A DNA stretch of 64,000 nucleotides from Prinia subflava (Eukaryota; Chordata; Aves; Passeriformes; Cisticolidae), in the NCBI RefSeq assembly GCF_021018805.1, contig NC_086248.1:52581485-52645484 (forward strand). Reading direction: 5' to 3'. Below, piece after piece: positions 1-11,740 of the stretch. The notes beneath the pieces are model-generated. The model was not told where the DNA came from. It ran no database searches and saw only the letters and a program-made list of their open reading frames with translations. The first letter of the stretch is position 1. Every line of letters begins with the position of its first letter. Position numbers and translations under genes: made by a program.

Positions 1-1343
1 GCTTATTATAAAATAAATATCCAGATGTCAGTTTTCCAGCCTTCTTTAATCACATCTGATTAATCACAAACCTCTCCTTAAAACAGAAAAAGAAAGAGCA
101 CACACAGAGAATTCAATTTTATCTAACATTTCTGTCCAAGCTATTTCTATCACTTCTCTGAGACGTTTAGGATTTTCTGTTGCTTGCTGGACCCTCTCCA
201 ACTGTCCTTTCAGGAGATCTGGGAATTGTGGGATGAAAACCCCTAACAGGTTATTGTCCCCAGGATGTCCCCACCTCTGCACTCAGACTCAGCTGCCATC
301 TGCCTCGCAGCCTAAACCAGTTCAGGTTAACAGGGTTGGCTAGGAGCAGCTGAAGAGGGGATTCTTCAACTGTCCTCACATTCCTGAAAGAAGTGCAGTT
401 GCTCGTTGCTCCTAACCCAAGGGTGGCCACAAGGAATGTTCATGGGACTTGGGCTCCTAAATCATTACTGTGAAAGCTTGACCCTAAATCTGGAGCATGA
501 TGTGTAGCCACTAACTGCAATGGGAAGAGATTTGGATCTCTCTATTCTTAGTGGTTTGACTGTGGTTCCTTGCTAAAACAAGCTTTTTAACAAGTTTGTC
601 TCTGGAAGCCTTTGGATTTATTATTCTTGCAATGTTTGTTCTTAGAATGGCCTGTTGCAGGAAACACTTAGTACTTTGCATTCTTTTTGTATCTGGCAAC
701 ACACAAACTTCAGGCCTGCAATTCTATTCTTTAGAGTAATTGTAAATCATTACACCTTCTTTCACACTTCCATTTCTCTATTACTGTTCAGATAGCAATT
801 GCTATAATCCACAATTTGCAAGATAGATGATGAAGTGCAGATGACAACAGCAGAGCCAGCAACATTGCTCCTCATGCATCCTTCTAGTCTGTGCTCCTCT
901 TCCATTGGGAAAGAAGAAGCTGTTTCACTTATATAGCTTATTTTGTTAGCTTTGCTCAAATGATGCAGTGACTGCCTACAGCCTGTGAACACTTTCCTCT
1001 GAGGCTCCACGGACCATAGGTTCTCCAAAGAAGTTATTCTAGGAGATATTTGCCTTATTTTCTACTTCTGTAGAAAACAACAAACCTGAGAATGGAAGAG
1101 GCAATAATTAACTATATTCTTGTTTCCTGCTAGCAAGAAAAATAGTAATGAATTCCCCAGTATAGCAAATTCTCCAACCTAAAAGCAACTCCTGTAACAT
1201 TTTATATCACTTTCTACTGGGATACTGTTCAATTTACTTGCTTCAATGTAAGGTTTTCTTTTCAGTTTAATAATAGAAAATTGCCATGTAAATTTGTTTT
1301 CTATTGTGTAAGAATTTTTATAACTAAAGTTTATTATCACAAG
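1..1343. other. Non-coding stretch, nothing recognised
   Basis: This stretch is AT-leaning single-copy-looking DNA. All open frames are under 90 codons and none resembles a known protein. I see no tRNA, repeat or CpG cluster before the CR1 tail that follows. Confidence 0.6.
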
Positions 1344-1640
1344 ATCATAGAATCATTTAAGCTGGAAAAGACCTATAAGATGAACCCAGCCCTGCCAGAT
1401 CCACCACTGAACTCTGAACATAAATATCTCCTCTAAACATCTTCTAAATATGTCCAGGGTTTGAAAATCTAAAACTTCCCTGAGCAATCTGTCCCAACTC
1501 TTGAACACTTTTTCATGAAGAAATATCTCCTAATAGTCAATCTAAACTTTCTTGGCACAACTTGAGTTTGTTTTCTTTTGACCTACTGATTGTTACTTGG
1601 CGAAAGAGAACAACACCCTTAGTGTAGCCATCTTCATCCT
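1344..1640 (-). mobile_element. Old CR1 LINE 3' end fragment
   Basis: Read on the minus strand, this is the non-coding 3' region of a CR1 (chicken repeat 1) non-LTR retrotransposon. The left edge, ATCATAGAATCA, is the reverse complement of the CR1 terminal octamer units. It is followed by the GGTTGGAAAAGACCT-like stretch, here altered, that precedes the CR1 tail. Further in, the segments for 'CCACTGAACT', 'GTCCAGGG', 'GAAGAAATATCTCCTAATAGTC' (split by substitutions) and 'TGTTACTTGGCGAAAGAGA' line up in order with CR1 3' regions as I remember them. Many substitutions and small indels indicate an old copy. No RT coding sequence survives. The right boundary is approximate because similarity fades. 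Confidence 0.85.
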
Positions 1641-4600
1641 GGAGCGATTCTTGAGACTGCATATTTCTGGTCCTTGTAAGCAAATCGATTAGTTCTCTGT
1701 CATCTTAAGTCCCCTGATTTCTCACCACACAAATGTACAGCACCACTGTCAAAACAGGAGCATTTTCTGTACTTCTATATTTATTTATATTCTCTTGCCC
1801 CAGTTTTCTCAGTAACATAATATCATGCTATAAATCTTTATCTACTGAGTATTTTAAAGTCATCACATGTTTTTAAACTGGATCACAGGCAAGTGAAAAG
1901 TATGTGTTCCACAGAATGGTCAAGTTAGTGGCATTTCTTGAAGGAATGATGCTTCATTTTAGTTTAGGAAAAGAAAATACCGGAAATTATTCAATCTGCT
2001 TATCAATGAGCATGAAAACACAATTCTTACCTTTATGTAAATGAAGAAACTCCCCAATTTTATATTCAGTGCTGTTACTCTGCAGATTGGAAGTAGATAT
2101 CAGTTGAGAAAAACGTTTTCTGCTAAAGGCACAAGCTCTAGAGGACTCAGGCAATTTGGCAGTATGTCTGGCAGTAGATAACATAACACCTACTGTTCTT
2201 AAACCTCTTTGAAACATGAATGAAATCCAACAGAGAGTAACCAACTCATCAAGAACAGTATCAGATAACCAAGCAACAGTCAAAGTCTGAATCCCACTTC
2301 TGGAAGGAAATGCCGGTTACCTTGAGGCAATTCCATTCCTAGCACAGTGAGTGATGCTGCAGAGAGCAAAGACACTAGATCTTAACTGAAAGAAATGAGG
2401 CAGGAATAAAGAAACAAAGACCAAGTGAGGGTTTCTCTGCTATGAGGGGAAACTACACAGGTGCCTTAGCTGTTGTTCTCCATGGAAAAGAAGAGGTGGG
2501 GTTAAGCTGGGACATGTTGACAACAAATGGATTTTAGCCTAGAGTGTAGACAGCTTTGGCCACACATCTAATCAGCACAGTGATATTGTTCTGCTATGTT
2601 ATTGTTCTATTAGATCAGATTGACTCTTGGCTGCTTTAAATGAGATCAGAAGCTGGAGTCTGTAGGCTTAAGGAAGCAGTACATTTCTGCAAAGCATCCT
2701 GCGTCCATGTTTGTTCTTCAACTCTTCAGGAATCCAGCTCAATCAATAGGAGGGTTTTTTTGTCTGTTTCAACATGTTCTGACATATTCTGACTCCTACT
2801 CCTCTGGCATTGTCAAGCAGGAGATCACAGTTATCACAAGAGCATGTGTCATTTTGGGATGCAATCCATCTTCACAAACCTTATCAATTAAATTATAGGC
2901 CCTCATCTGTTCAGAGTTCAATTTGCAAAATATTTTTCAAATGCAGAGACATATTACGTGACTCATTCCACATGATACAGCAACTTTAGCATCTTACAGC
3001 AAAAGCTCCTCAGAGATGATCCACAACATATTGCCCAGAATATTGACTAAATATTTATAATTTTTATTTTATCACTATCTAGCTTTCTTTTTCACCTTTC
3101 CCTTTTTGTGCCTTACATTTCAGGTAATTTTGGCCAGTAACATAATACTGGACCTTACATGCAGGGGTGCCTTCAGCACCTCTTCAGGGGAGCAGAACTG
3201 ATTTGCAATACAGTCTTTGTGTTGTGCAGCTGGGGAAAAACAGGGAAGTTACTCTCTAGCAGGGTAATTCTGAGTGTTCTTTCTGGAGTTTACGGGTGAC
3301 ATCAGTTTTCAGAGTGCAAGAGTTAGTCTCCCACAGAAAAAGATGCTTTCCAAATTTCTATATACTAGTATGGCATTTTCAAATGGGTTAATAACAAGTT
3401 ACTTCTGGCAGGACCTTCACCATAAGCTTTCTCTACATTTCTGATTGCACAGCTCTGTTAATCAATTTTACACCACTAATGTTCCTGATCTACTACCCAA
3501 ATATGCCCTCAAGAGTTTCTATGATCTGCTGTAAGCCTGATAGTATATTTTTTAAATTAGTTTGCCTTAGAGGGAAAAAGATTAGGGGCCTCTAGACCCT
3601 TGACTAGCTACTTTTAGGTCTTTGCCAGAAGATGTATCTCTTTTATCTCTCTTGCAGAGAAAATTTCTCTCATTTTGTGGCACTGGAGGTAATACTTCAA
3701 AGCCACCCACTATAAATTGAAGGACAGAAAACTTGAATATCATTAGCTCATGGAAGCCATGTTATTGGCTCCAGGGGGGAGAACAAATTCTGATATGATC
3801 ACAGTGCAGCTTTTCTTTGCACTAAGTCTGGGTCCGCCTCAGAGAATGTTTTTTAGTTACTTCCACTGCTATTACTTTTGGCATAATGTGCAACAGGTTT
3901 CATTTCCCAGAATGCTTAGTGCTTTATCTCTGCCTTAAATTTTCAGTTTGCATGGAGATGCAAAATACAAATGGTCACAGATATTTTCTATGGTCAATAA
4001 GTTAGAGAGAGCTCAAAATGTATTGTGGTGCTTTCTGGAACTGATTTTCTCCTGCAGGATAACTCCACTATTTTAAAGAGACATTTCACTGAAGTCACAT
4101 TAGCATAAAGACATGCAAAGAAGAAGTGAGCATTTGACTGTATTTGTGCACAAAGGTCTTCATTGTCTGTTTCTCTTGCAGCTTAATACCTAAATTCTCT
4201 GCAGAACAGCAAGTATTTGTAATGCTTTTGATTGTACTACTCTATGGTTTTTTTCATAGAGTTCTACTAGCATTGTCTGCTGCAGAGCTATTCATGTAAA
4301 TCTCCATACAGGCACTTCAGAGAAAACAATATGCTGCACACAAATCAAAACAAAACAAAAGCGCAGACCAAGGACTGTTTTATCTGTCCCCATGACTTGA
4401 AAAACAGAAGGGTTTATCCAAAATATGAAGTCAAAACTACATCTATAGTCTTAATTAAGCAACCATGCCAGGCTGTTTACAAATACACCAACTGTGGAAG
4501 CTGCAAACATACAATGTTGAAATAAATAAAATGCATTTTAACCCAAATTTACAACTACCACAGGGTAAGAAAACAACATTGTTTTTGAAAGTTGATACAT

Positions 4601-5538
4601 AACCCTGTACTATTCATTTTAGATTTCTATATATTTCTGGTTTAATTTTTTTTTTAAGATAGGAATTTGCCATTTGTTAACGACATCAGAATTTCATCTC
4701 TTCCACCAGGATGCCACTCATTTCCCTCAAACCTATAGGAAAGCTGACCCATCATGATTTAAAAAACTCGAGTGACAACCAAGAGCCTACCCTGGTAATG
4801 GGCAGCCTATGAGGCATACCCACTATATGCCTCCAGACTGTCAAGTAGTGAGATAGCACCCTGCAATTATTAGTGGGAATATTATCAGTATTGCCCTGCT
4901 AACAACTTGGGACCTTGAGAAAGTGAGGCCACAATTTTGTCTCTGATGTAGGTTGGGCATCCGCTTCTTTCTGTACTTGTTCTGTAGTTCTGTAATCTTT
5001 TTTCATATTTTGTCATGAAAAAATGCTCAGCATGCAAGAATTCATATAATTAAACATTAACCCCAAGCATTTAATGAAGCGTTCTAAAAAACAGATTATA
5101 TATTCCACTCTCCATCTTATATTCCTTTGAAATATCTATTATTATGAAGGAATTCTAGAATTCATCAATACATTTATTATTCCAAAATATATTTATTATA
5201 TCTCAGGAAAACACAGGATTTACTGCATAAATTTTGCTGCACAAAACACTGGTAAGATACCAGAAAGCCTTTTGGAATTTTTCTGTCAGAACTGTCCTGT
5301 GCCAGACTGGATGAGAGAGCTGAAGGGAGTAAATCTTGGTTTGCTACCAGTATGCCACAGTGACCCAAGAGCATTGCAAAAGTGACCCAAAGTCCTCATT
5401 TCTGGGTTTGCCACAGGGGTAGCTGGGAGAGATTTCAGGAGGAGACTGCGGCCAAAATAGTTTTATTCAGGGCTATTGTAGACCGAAAAAAGAGTAAGTT
5501 GATAAATTAACCAAAACACTTTACCTATTGATCTGTTT

Positions 5539-5577
5539 ACATTTAAACTGTTTCTGATCACATTTAAACTGTTTCTG
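5539..5577. repeat. Two direct copies of an 18 bp unit
   Basis: The unit ACATTTAAACTGTTTCTG occurs at 5539-5556 and again, identical, at 5560-5577 with a 21 bp period. It is a simple local duplication with no evident function. Confidence 0.9.
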
Positions 5578-6900
5578 TTCATGAGCAGCTGTCAGGAGAA
5601 GTTATGTCCTTCTACTTTTGACGTGTAGATTGTATTTTCACTACAAATTTAACTCTAATGTTTATGTTTAGTAAAAAGAGCTAAACAAAAATCAACCTGT
5701 TTAAGAACATATGAAATTAGATGAAGCAAGAAAATGTTACCAGGCTTAAAACTTATTATTTGTTCTCAGGTAATAGCATTTTTCTTTCACAGGTTCACCT
5801 TACATATATACAAAATAGCTATTGCTCTTCAACATTTTTTTAATCCTATACTTCTTTGTTGGCATACAGCTTTTTATCCAGAATTAGATGAGGGTTTCTG
5901 GCATGCAGTTGCAAGGTGAGTAGACTTGTAGGTGCAGTTTTGTCCATTGAGACCACAGTCTTTTCAATGAAAGTTTGGATGACAGGCTTGAGACTCGGGA
6001 AAGGAGTCCAAGAGCTTTTTGAATGGTAGGTTGGAACAGCATAGAAAAGCTGGCCTGAGCTTTTGATATTCCCCACTGATATATGAGTGTTTGGGAGCAG
6101 TATTCATTAGCAGATATTTATTAGTCAGGATTGAGCCTTTCACTGCCTTACATGAGCCTAACAAATATGTAGATCAATAGGAGTTGTCTACCTTGTGCTT
6201 CTCAGGGAATAGAAACCACAGCCTATTGTTTTCTCATTAATATCTCCATATTGCATGCTTACAAAATAAAGAAAAGCTCATACGCAAAGGCCCAGCCCAC
6301 TTTCAAGCTCTTTCAGCAATCTCTCCCAAACACATCTCTGTGCTCTCTTCTGCCCAGTGTTTCTAGAACCTGACCAGGAATTTTTTAGAGAGAAACACAA
6401 AGCTCTATGCGCTGCTTTTTAAGCTATTTGTGCTTACTCAAACCTGTCTCAAATGTCAACAGCATTTACAGAGCTACCAAGAAAACAGCTGGGGCTGGGG
6501 CCAGCACCATGCCATGCATGTCCCTCCCTCTGCAGGATGAGGGTGCATCCTTTGCCAGCCAGCACAGGCTTGAGAGCACTTCGATTCTCCTTTACCAATT
6601 CCCTGTTTCCCTCCAGCTCACCTACCCAGTTCACCTCCTCACTGTGGAGTAGAAAGGAAGTAGAAAAATTGTTTACCTTTTTTCTCTTCTCATTACAGTC
6701 ATGATTAACTGTTGTTTCTGTGTCGTCTATAGTGCTCAAATGATCTACCAGGTTTTAAAGTGCAGAGGTTGCTGCAGGACAGTGTTTTAAAGACATGATG
6801 AGCAAAGGTCCTTCTCACTGTTCTCACTGTGCCTACCAAAGCAGGAAACAGAGCAGTCTTTTTCATTCCTTTCCAAAAGCTGTGTACCGGTGGGAGAAAC

Positions 6901-6944
6901 AGGAGAGGAAGGGAAGATGAAATGGAAAGGGGGGAGAAGAGAGA
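6901..6944 (+). repeat. Polypurine tract
   Basis: A 44 bp run of A and G broken by only two T residues, containing a run of six G. Purine tracts of this kind can form triplex DNA, but no mirror symmetry is obvious here. Confidence 0.7.
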
Positions 6945-8500
6945 TAAATGGCAAGAGATAAAATATGGAAGTGAGAGACGGGCCTTGCATAACCTTAGGA
7001 CTTGGTGCGGCCAAGTCACACTTTTTTCAGTTGCAAGCTTCTACAGCTTGCTAGACCATTCAGAAAATGCTCCCACAAAAAAGGATTTTAAAATTCTAAA
7101 AGCCTCTTATTTTTACTGTTGTTACACCCTGATAATTTCCAGGATTTCTAACAACATTCCAGTTTCCAGGGAGACATAGAAATCCATAAAAGAAATTATT
7201 AAAACAAGAAGCACACATAAGAAATTAATAAAACACTGGCTATTTTGCCACTTGCTTCCTTTGATAAAGGAGGCCATTAGCATCTTTCAGCTGAACAGCT
7301 TCCACCCAGTTCCTGTGTACGAGAGCACACATCAGGAGCATGTCCATGTGAGGCTGATATATTCCTCAAAACTGCCAAAGCACGCACAGTGCACCATTGC
7401 CTGGTACTGCAGGCCTCCAAGACTGCACAGTGAAACTTAATTTACATAGTGAACAGTAAACACACCATACAATATACTCTGTTATATCAATTAAATGGAA
7501 AAGCCCTGATCCTTTTTTGAAACGAGGACTCTACTCATTTCCCATGCATAAAACACTACGTCAAGAAAGTCATGAGTCATGGATTAAAAATGGCACCTTT
7601 AAAATACTTCTTCAATGCTTATGATGTGAGGACCTGTAGCCCACAGCAAGCCACTGACATGCAGCAAAATGCTTATACCTCAACACTTATATGGCACAGA
7701 CCCTCAAAATCAACATCTGTCCCTCCTCAAAAACATCTATTTCTTTATATAGAAATAAAAGCAAAGCCATGCTGGATTGTATTTCCTATTCCCGCCCCCT
7801 CTCCATCTTTCTTGTTTTCAATTATGAGTTAAAACATTGAAGAAGAAAGGTTCATATCCCTTGATCCAGAGCTTTAAGCTTAAAGAGAGTGAAGCAGAAG
7901 GGAATTGAAGAAGGGAGTGGGAAGCCCCAGTGAGCACAGATCATCTTCTGTAGTCTGTGAGTTCTGTGAAGAAAAAAGCGAAGATGGAGCCCAAGCACAC
8001 TATGGCGTGCTCTCCCTGTTTACTCTAGAATATCCCCAATTTACTGACAGCACAAAGCAGTACCGTATTGTTTATAATGTCATTTCTCAAGAATGCAATG
8101 TCCCACCCTCTCCCACTCTCAGCTTTAAACTTGTTTGATGAACACAGTTTTCCAGTAAAGACAACATGATATTTGGCCAGAGTGGTGGAATAAGAAACAC
8201 GATTCTTTTCATGTTGGACACTTGCGTAATATTTCTCAACATCCAAAGCTGGGTTTATGCAGGATTACAGCAATCCTTTTATTATTCATGAAAGATGACA
8301 GCATGCCGTGTGATAATGTTTAGGTTAGTCATCATGCAATTTACAATAGCTTATGTGGAGGGAAATATGAAATTTTAGTTAGTAAAATGAAGTCTTTAAT
8401 TAATTGCATCTGTCCAACATTTGCTCTTTTCTTTTTTTTATTCAAGCAGTAAATATCTTCCGCAAGATTCACAGAGCAGAGACTTGTCTTACAGCAACAG

Positions 8501-10216
8501 CTAAGAAAAGCGGTTATTGATGCCCTGAGCCTGCCGTGGATGACACAGCCAGGTTTGCCATGCTGTGGGACTCAGATCTGCGTGAGAAAAACAGATTGCA
8601 CACAATCCTTTGTAGCTACTCCAGGCCTGCGAAGGCTTGTATGTCCTATGCGGGAGAACAGCATTCCTCCAGAGGAACAGGAAGGGAGACAACCCTCAGC
8701 CCACCACCACCACCTCCTCATGTGGGTATTGCCACTACCTCCACCACAGCAGGAGAGACATAGAGACATCCTTCCAAGGGAGAGGTGAGGAAAAAGCAGG
8801 GAAAACCACACGTGAGACCTGTTGAGACTAACTTTTCCAAAAAGCCTCCATCCGACCCTCTGGGTGCTATCAGTAATGTTAATTGTAGATGATCTTCCAA
8901 AGGCAACAATATGAGGCATGGACGGGCTTTATTGCAGTACACCCATAAATAATTAAATACAATGTAATAAATGAACCTGTCAAAACCAGCTGGCATAAAG
9001 TTAGACTGACTAATCTGATCTGACTGCCAAAATCAGCACACAAGAAAATCTCCATCTGTGAGCCGAACACCCAAGGTGCTCAGAGGGCCTGTTGTGCATG
9101 CCCGTCTCAGCTACCCAGAGCAGAGATGATGCTCAGAGGTGCCCTGTGAAGCCAGGTAGGACAGAGGAGTGTGAAGGACAGTACTTAATTGCTACTGCAC
9201 ATCACCACGTGTCATACGTACAGCCCAGCACTGGGTTTTTATCTTCTTTTCTTTTCAAAATAGGACAAAACGCTTCAGGGAAAGCTGAGCCTCCAATAAA
9301 TTTTTTTTCTTGCATGTAAGCACAACACTTTTTACCTACATGAACTGTATTAATAAAACATCTCGGATTGTGTGAAGAATTACTCAGAGCCAAGAAGTTA
9401 AAATTACACCCTTAACTATGAGGCTTAAGCATTTTTAAAATGTGACTTTTCTCCTCTTTCCGTTGTGCTAAAAAAATAGTAAAAAGGATATTAATCTGCA
9501 GCTGATCAAAACACACTTCAAAACACATGCGTCAGAAAAAACTGGCATTTTTGGAAGATGACTGTTGGTCACACATTGGTGATGCTATTGGAGATTTTCT
9601 TTTAAGGTCAGACATTTAATCTAAGTATTACTAACACTTAAATAATTTGCCAAATTTTTTCCCTTACTAAGCTTCTTTTTTAAATGGTTATTGGTTTGTT
9701 TCTTCTGAAATTGTGTTTCAAGTGTGAATTTTTAATAGAATTTCAATAACATTACCTCCTTAGAAAGTCAAATGTAATTTTGGGAAATGAAAGATATTTC
9801 AGAACAGAAACCTTGCCATTTCAAATTAGCCTCAACACTTTATATGCTGCACTCTTATTTATGGCTGACTGTCCATTTCATTGAAGCTAAAAAATCAGAC
9901 AGTAAGATTTTTTGCTGTGTCTGCACACATATATACATGTAAGAACATACACAAACACACGCACACACATATACTATTTATCCAAGGCCAATCTGGATAA
10001 ACAAAAAGTCAGAAACTCCTGAAAATGGTGATCTCTGGTGGAATAACTCTGTAGCTATAATAGGCATCAATGTTATCATGAGTTTGCTTTCTCCATCTAA
10101 TTGCAATTAACATTCTAGCAGGGCCCATAGATGTTGTTGCAATTGTAATGTATTGGTCTGAGACAATGATTTCTTGATAGTCTTCCTTCTGTTGGGGAAA
10201 ACATACTCACTTTTTA
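8501..10216. other. Non-coding stretch with short (CCA)n
   Basis: No gene is recognised. The part at about 8.5-8.8 kb is somewhat less AT-rich and contains a CCACCACCACCACC run at 8700-8714, which gives overlapping 60-115 codon frames on both strands. These look like composition artefacts. The remainder to 10.2 kb is AT-rich. Confidence 0.5.
9921..9974. repeat. Degenerate CA/TA-rich microsatellite
   Basis: An alternating CACACATATATACATG / ACACAAACACACGCACACAC stretch. It is an impure dinucleotide tract whose interruptions suggest low present-day instability. Confidence 0.8.
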
Positions 10217-10252
10217 GTATGTATGTATGGATGTATGGATGGATGGATGTGG
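10217..10252 (+). repeat. (GTAT)n/(GGAT)n tetranucleotide microsatellite
   Basis: GTATGTATGTATGGATGTAT followed by GGATGGATGGATGTGG. Two related tetranucleotide units are interleaved, directly abutting the TTTA array that follows. Confidence 0.95.
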
Positions 10253-10253
10253 T

Positions 10254-10296
<43 letters not shown>

Positions 10297-10299
10297 TTT
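10253..10299 (+). repeat. (TTTA)n microsatellite, about 12 units
   Basis: A 47 bp uninterrupted TTTA array. It begins right after the GGAT-type array and ends before GCAGCTGG. It lies about 340 bp upstream of the CpG island, so length variation here could change promoter-proximal spacing. That effect is inference only. Confidence 0.97.
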
Positions 10300-10595
10300 G
10301 CAGCTGGATGTGTTTTTGAGAGGATCCTCCACCCCACAATAAGACCAGAGCTAAAGCCAATGAAAAGCATTTCGGTGTCTGAAATTTTTCTGCTGACACA
10401 CAACCTTGTCTGCAGCTCTCTCTTTTACGTTAGGACAATGAGGAGAAAGGGAATATTATCCTTGCACATTCTGATACAACATAAATATTTTGAAGTTACT
10501 CCCGCAGATAAGAAAAAATGTTCCTGTTTCTGCCTCCCTTTCTGCATCACGTTTTGCCAACAGCTGCTTCATTTAGTTGTTGTCAGTCATGATGC

Positions 10596-10642
10596 ATAAA
10601 ATATTGCGTATGCTCCGAGCAGAGCTTATGCTCGAGTGACGT
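10596..10642 (+). promoter_or_regulatory. Possible core promoter motifs at CpG-island edge
   Basis: ATAAAAT at 10596-10602 resembles a weak TATA element, and TGACGT at 10637-10642 is a cAMP-response-element half site. Both sit at the upstream edge of the CpG island. No Inr or transcription start can be established by eye, and the direction of transcription is unknown. Confidence 0.2.
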
Positions 10643-11280
10643 TTGAGCGAAAGACCGACAGATCTGGTCTGGGCACAGCTAAGGAAGCTGCGACACTCTC
10701 TGTCACCCCAGGCACTTCAAGGATCTTGGCACTTGCCTTCTAATCTTGGTGGCAGGACCTGCAGCGCCAGAAAGGCCTCCACCTCTGACTCTGGGCAGGC
10801 CGTGAGACAGGTGCCAGCGCCCCAACGGGGCAGGGCAGGGCCCCTCTGCACCCCAGGCACGTCCCCCAGTCCCGGCGCTCCCAGGCGCTCCGATAAATCT
10901 GCCGCTCACAGCCAGGGCCGCGGGCGGGCACCCAGCGCCTCCCTGCCCGCCCGACGTGCTCCTTCCTAATCTGTCTTCCTGCAGGAGCCGCGGGGCCGGG
11001 GCAGACGGCGGCACATTTTTGTGCTGGGTGCCTGCCTTAGTGGAGGCCTTTTCCTTGGCATTGCAGCCCACAGCCGGACGGCCAAGGTGGCGAAGGAGGT
11101 GTCGGGGCTCGGTGGGGAAGTCTGGGAGGAAGGCAGCCCCGTGCGGAGAATGGCAGGAAAGCCGCGCCGCTTCCCGGTGCCTCCGTGTGCTGGCAGGCAG
11201 CGCGGCGCCCCGAGCCCGCCCGCCCTCCAGGCGCGTCCCGGGATTTCCGAGTCGCAGCCACGGCTCTTGCTAACAGCCAA
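10640..11280. promoter_or_regulatory. CpG island, main block (candidate promoter)
   Basis: My hand count finds about 45 CpG dinucleotides in 10,801-11,280, in strongly GC-rich sequence, whereas CpG is sparse in the surrounding tens of kilobases. This meets the usual idea of a CpG island by a wide margin. GC-box cores (GGGCGG type) are seen at 10922-10928 and, on the other strand, in GCCCGCCC near 10945-10952. In vertebrates such islands normally mark promoters of protein-coding or long non-coding RNA genes. Open frames across the block on both strands (up to about 120 codons) are expected from GC richness and have no recognisable domain. I cannot name the gene or say which strand is transcribed. 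Confidence 0.85.
11208..11225 (-). other. Potential G-quadruplex in CpG island
   Basis: On the plus strand the C runs CCCC-GAG-CCC-G-CCC-G-CCC give four G runs on the minus strand with loops of 3, 1 and 1 bases. That is a canonical short-loop quadruplex motif, of a kind often found near vertebrate transcription starts. Confidence 0.6.
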
Positions 11281-11369
11281 ATATCTCACTCCAGAGACAT
11301 ACTACACTTCCTGATATAGGATGCACTTGCGTGTCTCCTGGTGACCTTAAACGCTAATAAAGGAGTCAT

Positions 11370-11740
11370 AATACGACCTAGACGGGCCTTGAGAGCCGGC
11401 CGGCACACGGGTGACTGAAAGGGAGGTTCAAGGGTGGGAGCGCTTGTGTGCTCTTTGTTCGGCAGCTTTCGTGTCGTGTTCCTTCCCTTTCGATTATGCA
11501 GAGGAAGGGATTTTAAAATACATTTGTGTTGCCCTTTTGCCAACAGCAGAAATTAATCCAGTGTGCTGGGAGAGGAAAAGCTCCGTGTGCTGACGGCTGG
11601 GGCTCGCCAGCATCTCCCTGCAGCTTGCGTCTGACCGGGGAGCCCTCCCGGCTCCCGCTCCCCACAGCCGCGGCCTCCCGAGGCAAAGGGCAGCGCAGTG
11701 CGAACACCGATCCTCCTGCGGGTCCTGCTCGCCTATTTGC
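11370..11740. promoter_or_regulatory. CpG island, second block
   Basis: After an AT-richer gap of about 90 bp, CpG density rises again. I count about 15 CpG in 11,581-11,740, including CCGCGG and several CCGG. It is probably the downstream shoulder of the same promoter region, possibly first exon or first intron. No convincing splice donor or coding frame could be chosen. Confidence 0.6.

Larger units (their letters stand above)
1641..8500. other. Non-coding stretch, no gene recognised
   Basis: About 6.9 kb of AT-leaning DNA. Open frames are short, overlap on both strands and show no domain. Small structures are a 14 bp palindrome at 5150-5163, an 18 bp unit repeated at 5539-5577, and a purine-rich run at 6901-6944. 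This could be intron or intergenic DNA; the sequence does not decide. Confidence 0.55.

Noticed and set aside
6490..6515. CCAGCACCATG resembles the left half of an RE1/NRSF silencer site.
   Set aside because: The right half is missing, so it does not meet the 21 bp consensus.
10643..11071. Overlapping frames of 108 and 122 codons on opposite strands in the CpG island.
   Set aside because: Stop codons are rare in GC-rich DNA. The translations are Arg/Pro/Ala/Gly-rich on both strands, typical of CpG-island artefacts.
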